A stretch of 64,000 bases of DNA from Manduca sexta. Taxonomy: Eukaryota > Arthropoda > Insecta > Lepidoptera > Sphingidae. Each line of letters begins with the position of its first letter. The stretch's first letter is position 1. The stretch lies in contig NC_051129.1 in assembly GCF_014839805.1 (NCBI RefSeq), forward strand, positions 11,908,920-11,972,919. Direction: 5' to 3'. Both the position numbers and the translations under genes were made by a program. Shown piece by piece: positions 62,341 through 64,000 of the stretch. Under the pieces are notes generated by a model that was given only the letters and a program-made list of their open reading frames with translations, did not search any database and was not told the origin of the DNA.

Positions 62341-63109
62341 TCTATACTATTATATAAAGCTGAAGAGTTTGTTTGTTTGTTTGTTTGTTTGTTTGTTTGT
62401 TTGTTTGAACGCGCTAATCTCAGGAACTACCGGTCCAAACTGAAAAATTCTTTTTGCGTTGGATAGCCCTTTGTTCGTGGAGTGCTATAGGCTATATATC
62501 ATCACGCTATACCCAATAGGAGCGGGGCAGTAATGGCTAATCTCAGGAACTACCGGTCCAAACTGAAAAATTCTTTTTGCGTTGGATAGCCCTTTGTTCG
62601 TGGAGTGCTATAGGCTATATATCATCACGCTATACCCAATAGGAGCGGAGCAGTAATGGCTAATCTCAGGAACTACCGGTTTCAACTGAAAAATTCGTTT
62701 TGTGTTGGATAGCCCTTTGTTCCCGGAGTGCTATAGGCTATATATCATCATGCTATGACCAATAGGAGCGGAGCAGTAATGAAACATGTTGCAAAAACGG
62801 GGAAAATTATGAGTTTTGAGAGCTTCAGTTGCCTGCGCTGCGTAAACGGTTAAAGTTATGCAACAATGATGTATGACGGGATTGTTTCACTTAAAAATTT
62901 CTAAATAATATAACAAAGTCCCCCGCTGCATCTGTCTGCCTTAACGTGTTAAACTCAAAAACTACCTAACGTATTAAGATGAAATTTGGTATGGAGACAG
63001 TTTGAGACCCTGGGAAGAACATAGGCTCCCGGGAAACTGCTATTTTTATAACGGAAAACTTTAGCCTGAAAAACTTTATAACGCGGGCGGAGCCGCGAGC
63101 AAAAGCTAG
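62341..63109 (+). mobile_element. Non-autonomous Helitron, first unit of a tandem dimer
   Basis: It starts TCTATACTATTATATAAAGC after an A and ends GAGCAAAAGCTAG before T. The internal layout is a TTTG microsatellite (about 62366-62406), three 123-bp units (62413-62780), then the conserved 3' part. No Rep/helicase frame. It is followed directly by a second, near-identical copy. Same family as 24462-25479. Confidence 0.85.
62413..62780. repeat. 123-bp minisatellite, three units
   Basis: GCTAATCTCAGG recurs at 62413, 62536 and 62659, exactly 123 bp apart. Reverse-complement relative of the array at 24799-25411. Confidence 0.95.
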
Positions 63110-63864
63110 TACTATTATATAAAGCTGAAGAGTTTGTTTGTTTGTTTGAACGCGCTAATCTCAGGAACTACTGGTCCAAACTGAAAAATTCTTTTTGCGT
63201 TGGATAGCCCTATGTTCGTGGAGTGCTATAGGCTATATATCATCACGCTATACCCAATAGGAGCGGGGCAGTAATGGCTAATCTCAGGAACTACCGGTCC
63301 AAACTGAAAAATTCTTTTTGCGTTGGATAGCCCTTTGTTCGTGGAGTGCTATAGGCTATATATCATCACGCTATACCCAATAGGAGCGGAGCAGTAATGG
63401 CTAATCTCAGGAACTACCGGTTTCAACTGAAAAATTCGTTTTGTGTTGGATAGCCCTTTGTTCCCGGAGTGCTATAGGCTATATATCATCATGCTATGAC
63501 CAATAGGAGCGGAGCAGTAATGAAACATGTTGCAAAAACGGGGAAAATTATGAGTTTTGAGAGCTTCCGTTGCCTGCGCTGCGTAAACGGTTAAAGTTAT
63601 GCAACAATGATGTATGACGGGATTGTTCCTCTTAAAAAGTTCTACAAAAATATATCATACAACAAAGTCCCCCGCTGCATCGGTCTGCCCGAACGTGTTA
63701 AACTTAAAAACTACCCAACGTATTAGGATAAAATTTGGTATGGAGACAGTTTGAGACCCTGGGAAGAACATAGGCTCCCGGGAAAATATATAGCGTGACT
63801 TTTATAATGGAAAACTTTAGCCCGAAAAACTTTATAACGCGGGCGGAGCCGCGGGCAAAAGCTA
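63110..63864 (+). mobile_element. Non-autonomous Helitron, second unit of the dimer
   Basis: It begins TACTATTATATAAAGCTG right after the CTAG of the first unit, lacking only the first few terminal bases. It repeats the same order: a shorter TTTG run (about 63135-63147), three 123-bp units (63154-63521) and the 3' part. The end reads GGGCAAAAGCTAT instead of CTAG, so the 3' terminus is mutated. Differences from the first unit are few, so the tandem is recent. Confidence 0.8.
63154..63521. repeat. 123-bp minisatellite, three units (second copy)
   Basis: Matches 62413-62780 almost base for base, including the variant third unit (TTTCAACTG and TCCCGGAGTGC), so the dimer arose by copying a whole element with three units. 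Confidence 0.93.
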
Positions 63865-63896
63865 TCTTAAATAAATTTGAACAGTTGCGTTGAGTC

Positions 63897-63952
63897 GACG
63901 TGCTGACGTGCCGACGTGCTGACGTGCTAGCGTGCCGACACGCTGACGTGAC
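63897..63952. repeat. 8-bp minisatellite, about seven units
   Basis: Units of GACGTGCT or GACGTGCC follow each other, with later units varied (AGCGTGCC, GACACGCT, GACGTGAC). Five units carry ACGTG, the core recognised by bHLH-PAS dimers such as HIF/Tango or Sim/Tango. Whether this matters is untested. Confidence 0.75.
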
Positions 63953-64000
63953 AGCGGCACGTCTACTTCAACATGACAGTGGCCAAATTTTCGCTAGAGC

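Overview
This is a window of animal nuclear DNA, almost certainly from a moth or butterfly. The evidence is the repeat content: Helitrons with the lepidopteran TCTATACT 5' start and CTAG 3' end, a maT (DD37D) mariner, tRNA-derived SINEs of types common in Lepidoptera, and PIF/Harbinger elements. The sequence is AT-rich with short GC-rich islands and very few genes. There are no bacterial operons, CRISPR arrays or tRNA/rRNA genes. Nearly all short open reading frames are chance ones.

Layout. Positions 1-8291 are a contig end that stops at a 500-N scaffold gap (8292-8791). This whole segment is a slightly diverged reverse complement of 47901-58639. The two copies differ by scattered substitutions and small indels. 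A 2.69-kb Harbinger element is present only in the right copy (53883-56570), and about 214 bp at a Helitron end is present only in the left copy. I read this as the second haplotype of one locus scaffolded beside the first in reverse, though a true inverted duplication is possible.

Positions 8792-47900 look like intergenic or deep intronic sequence. They hold a small Helitron (9745-10026), a Harbinger-type MITE (12802-13053), a 1.6-kb foldback element (13304-14927), an AT-rich block with a decayed tandem repeat (16.7-18.7 kb), a Helitron with a 123-bp minisatellite (24462-25479), a nearly intact mariner (25645-26950), a truncated LINE copy (29708-30128), four SINE copies, a second LINE 3' end (about 40.7 kb) and a CAG-flanked MITE (45822-45998).

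The only supported host gene lies at the right. Two exons at 57877-57973 and 59259-59488 (+ strand) join in phase and end at a stop codon, followed by a probable 3' UTR to about 62.0 kb. The left copy carries an identical penultimate exon (671-767, - strand). I do not recognise the protein. From 62341 to the end there is a head-to-tail Helitron dimer and an 8-bp minisatellite built on ACGTG.

No coherent new multi-gene system is visible. The items most worth checking are the inverted copy with its insertion polymorphism, the Helitron dimer and its 123-bp array, and a perfect 23-bp-stem hairpin just upstream of the last splice acceptor.
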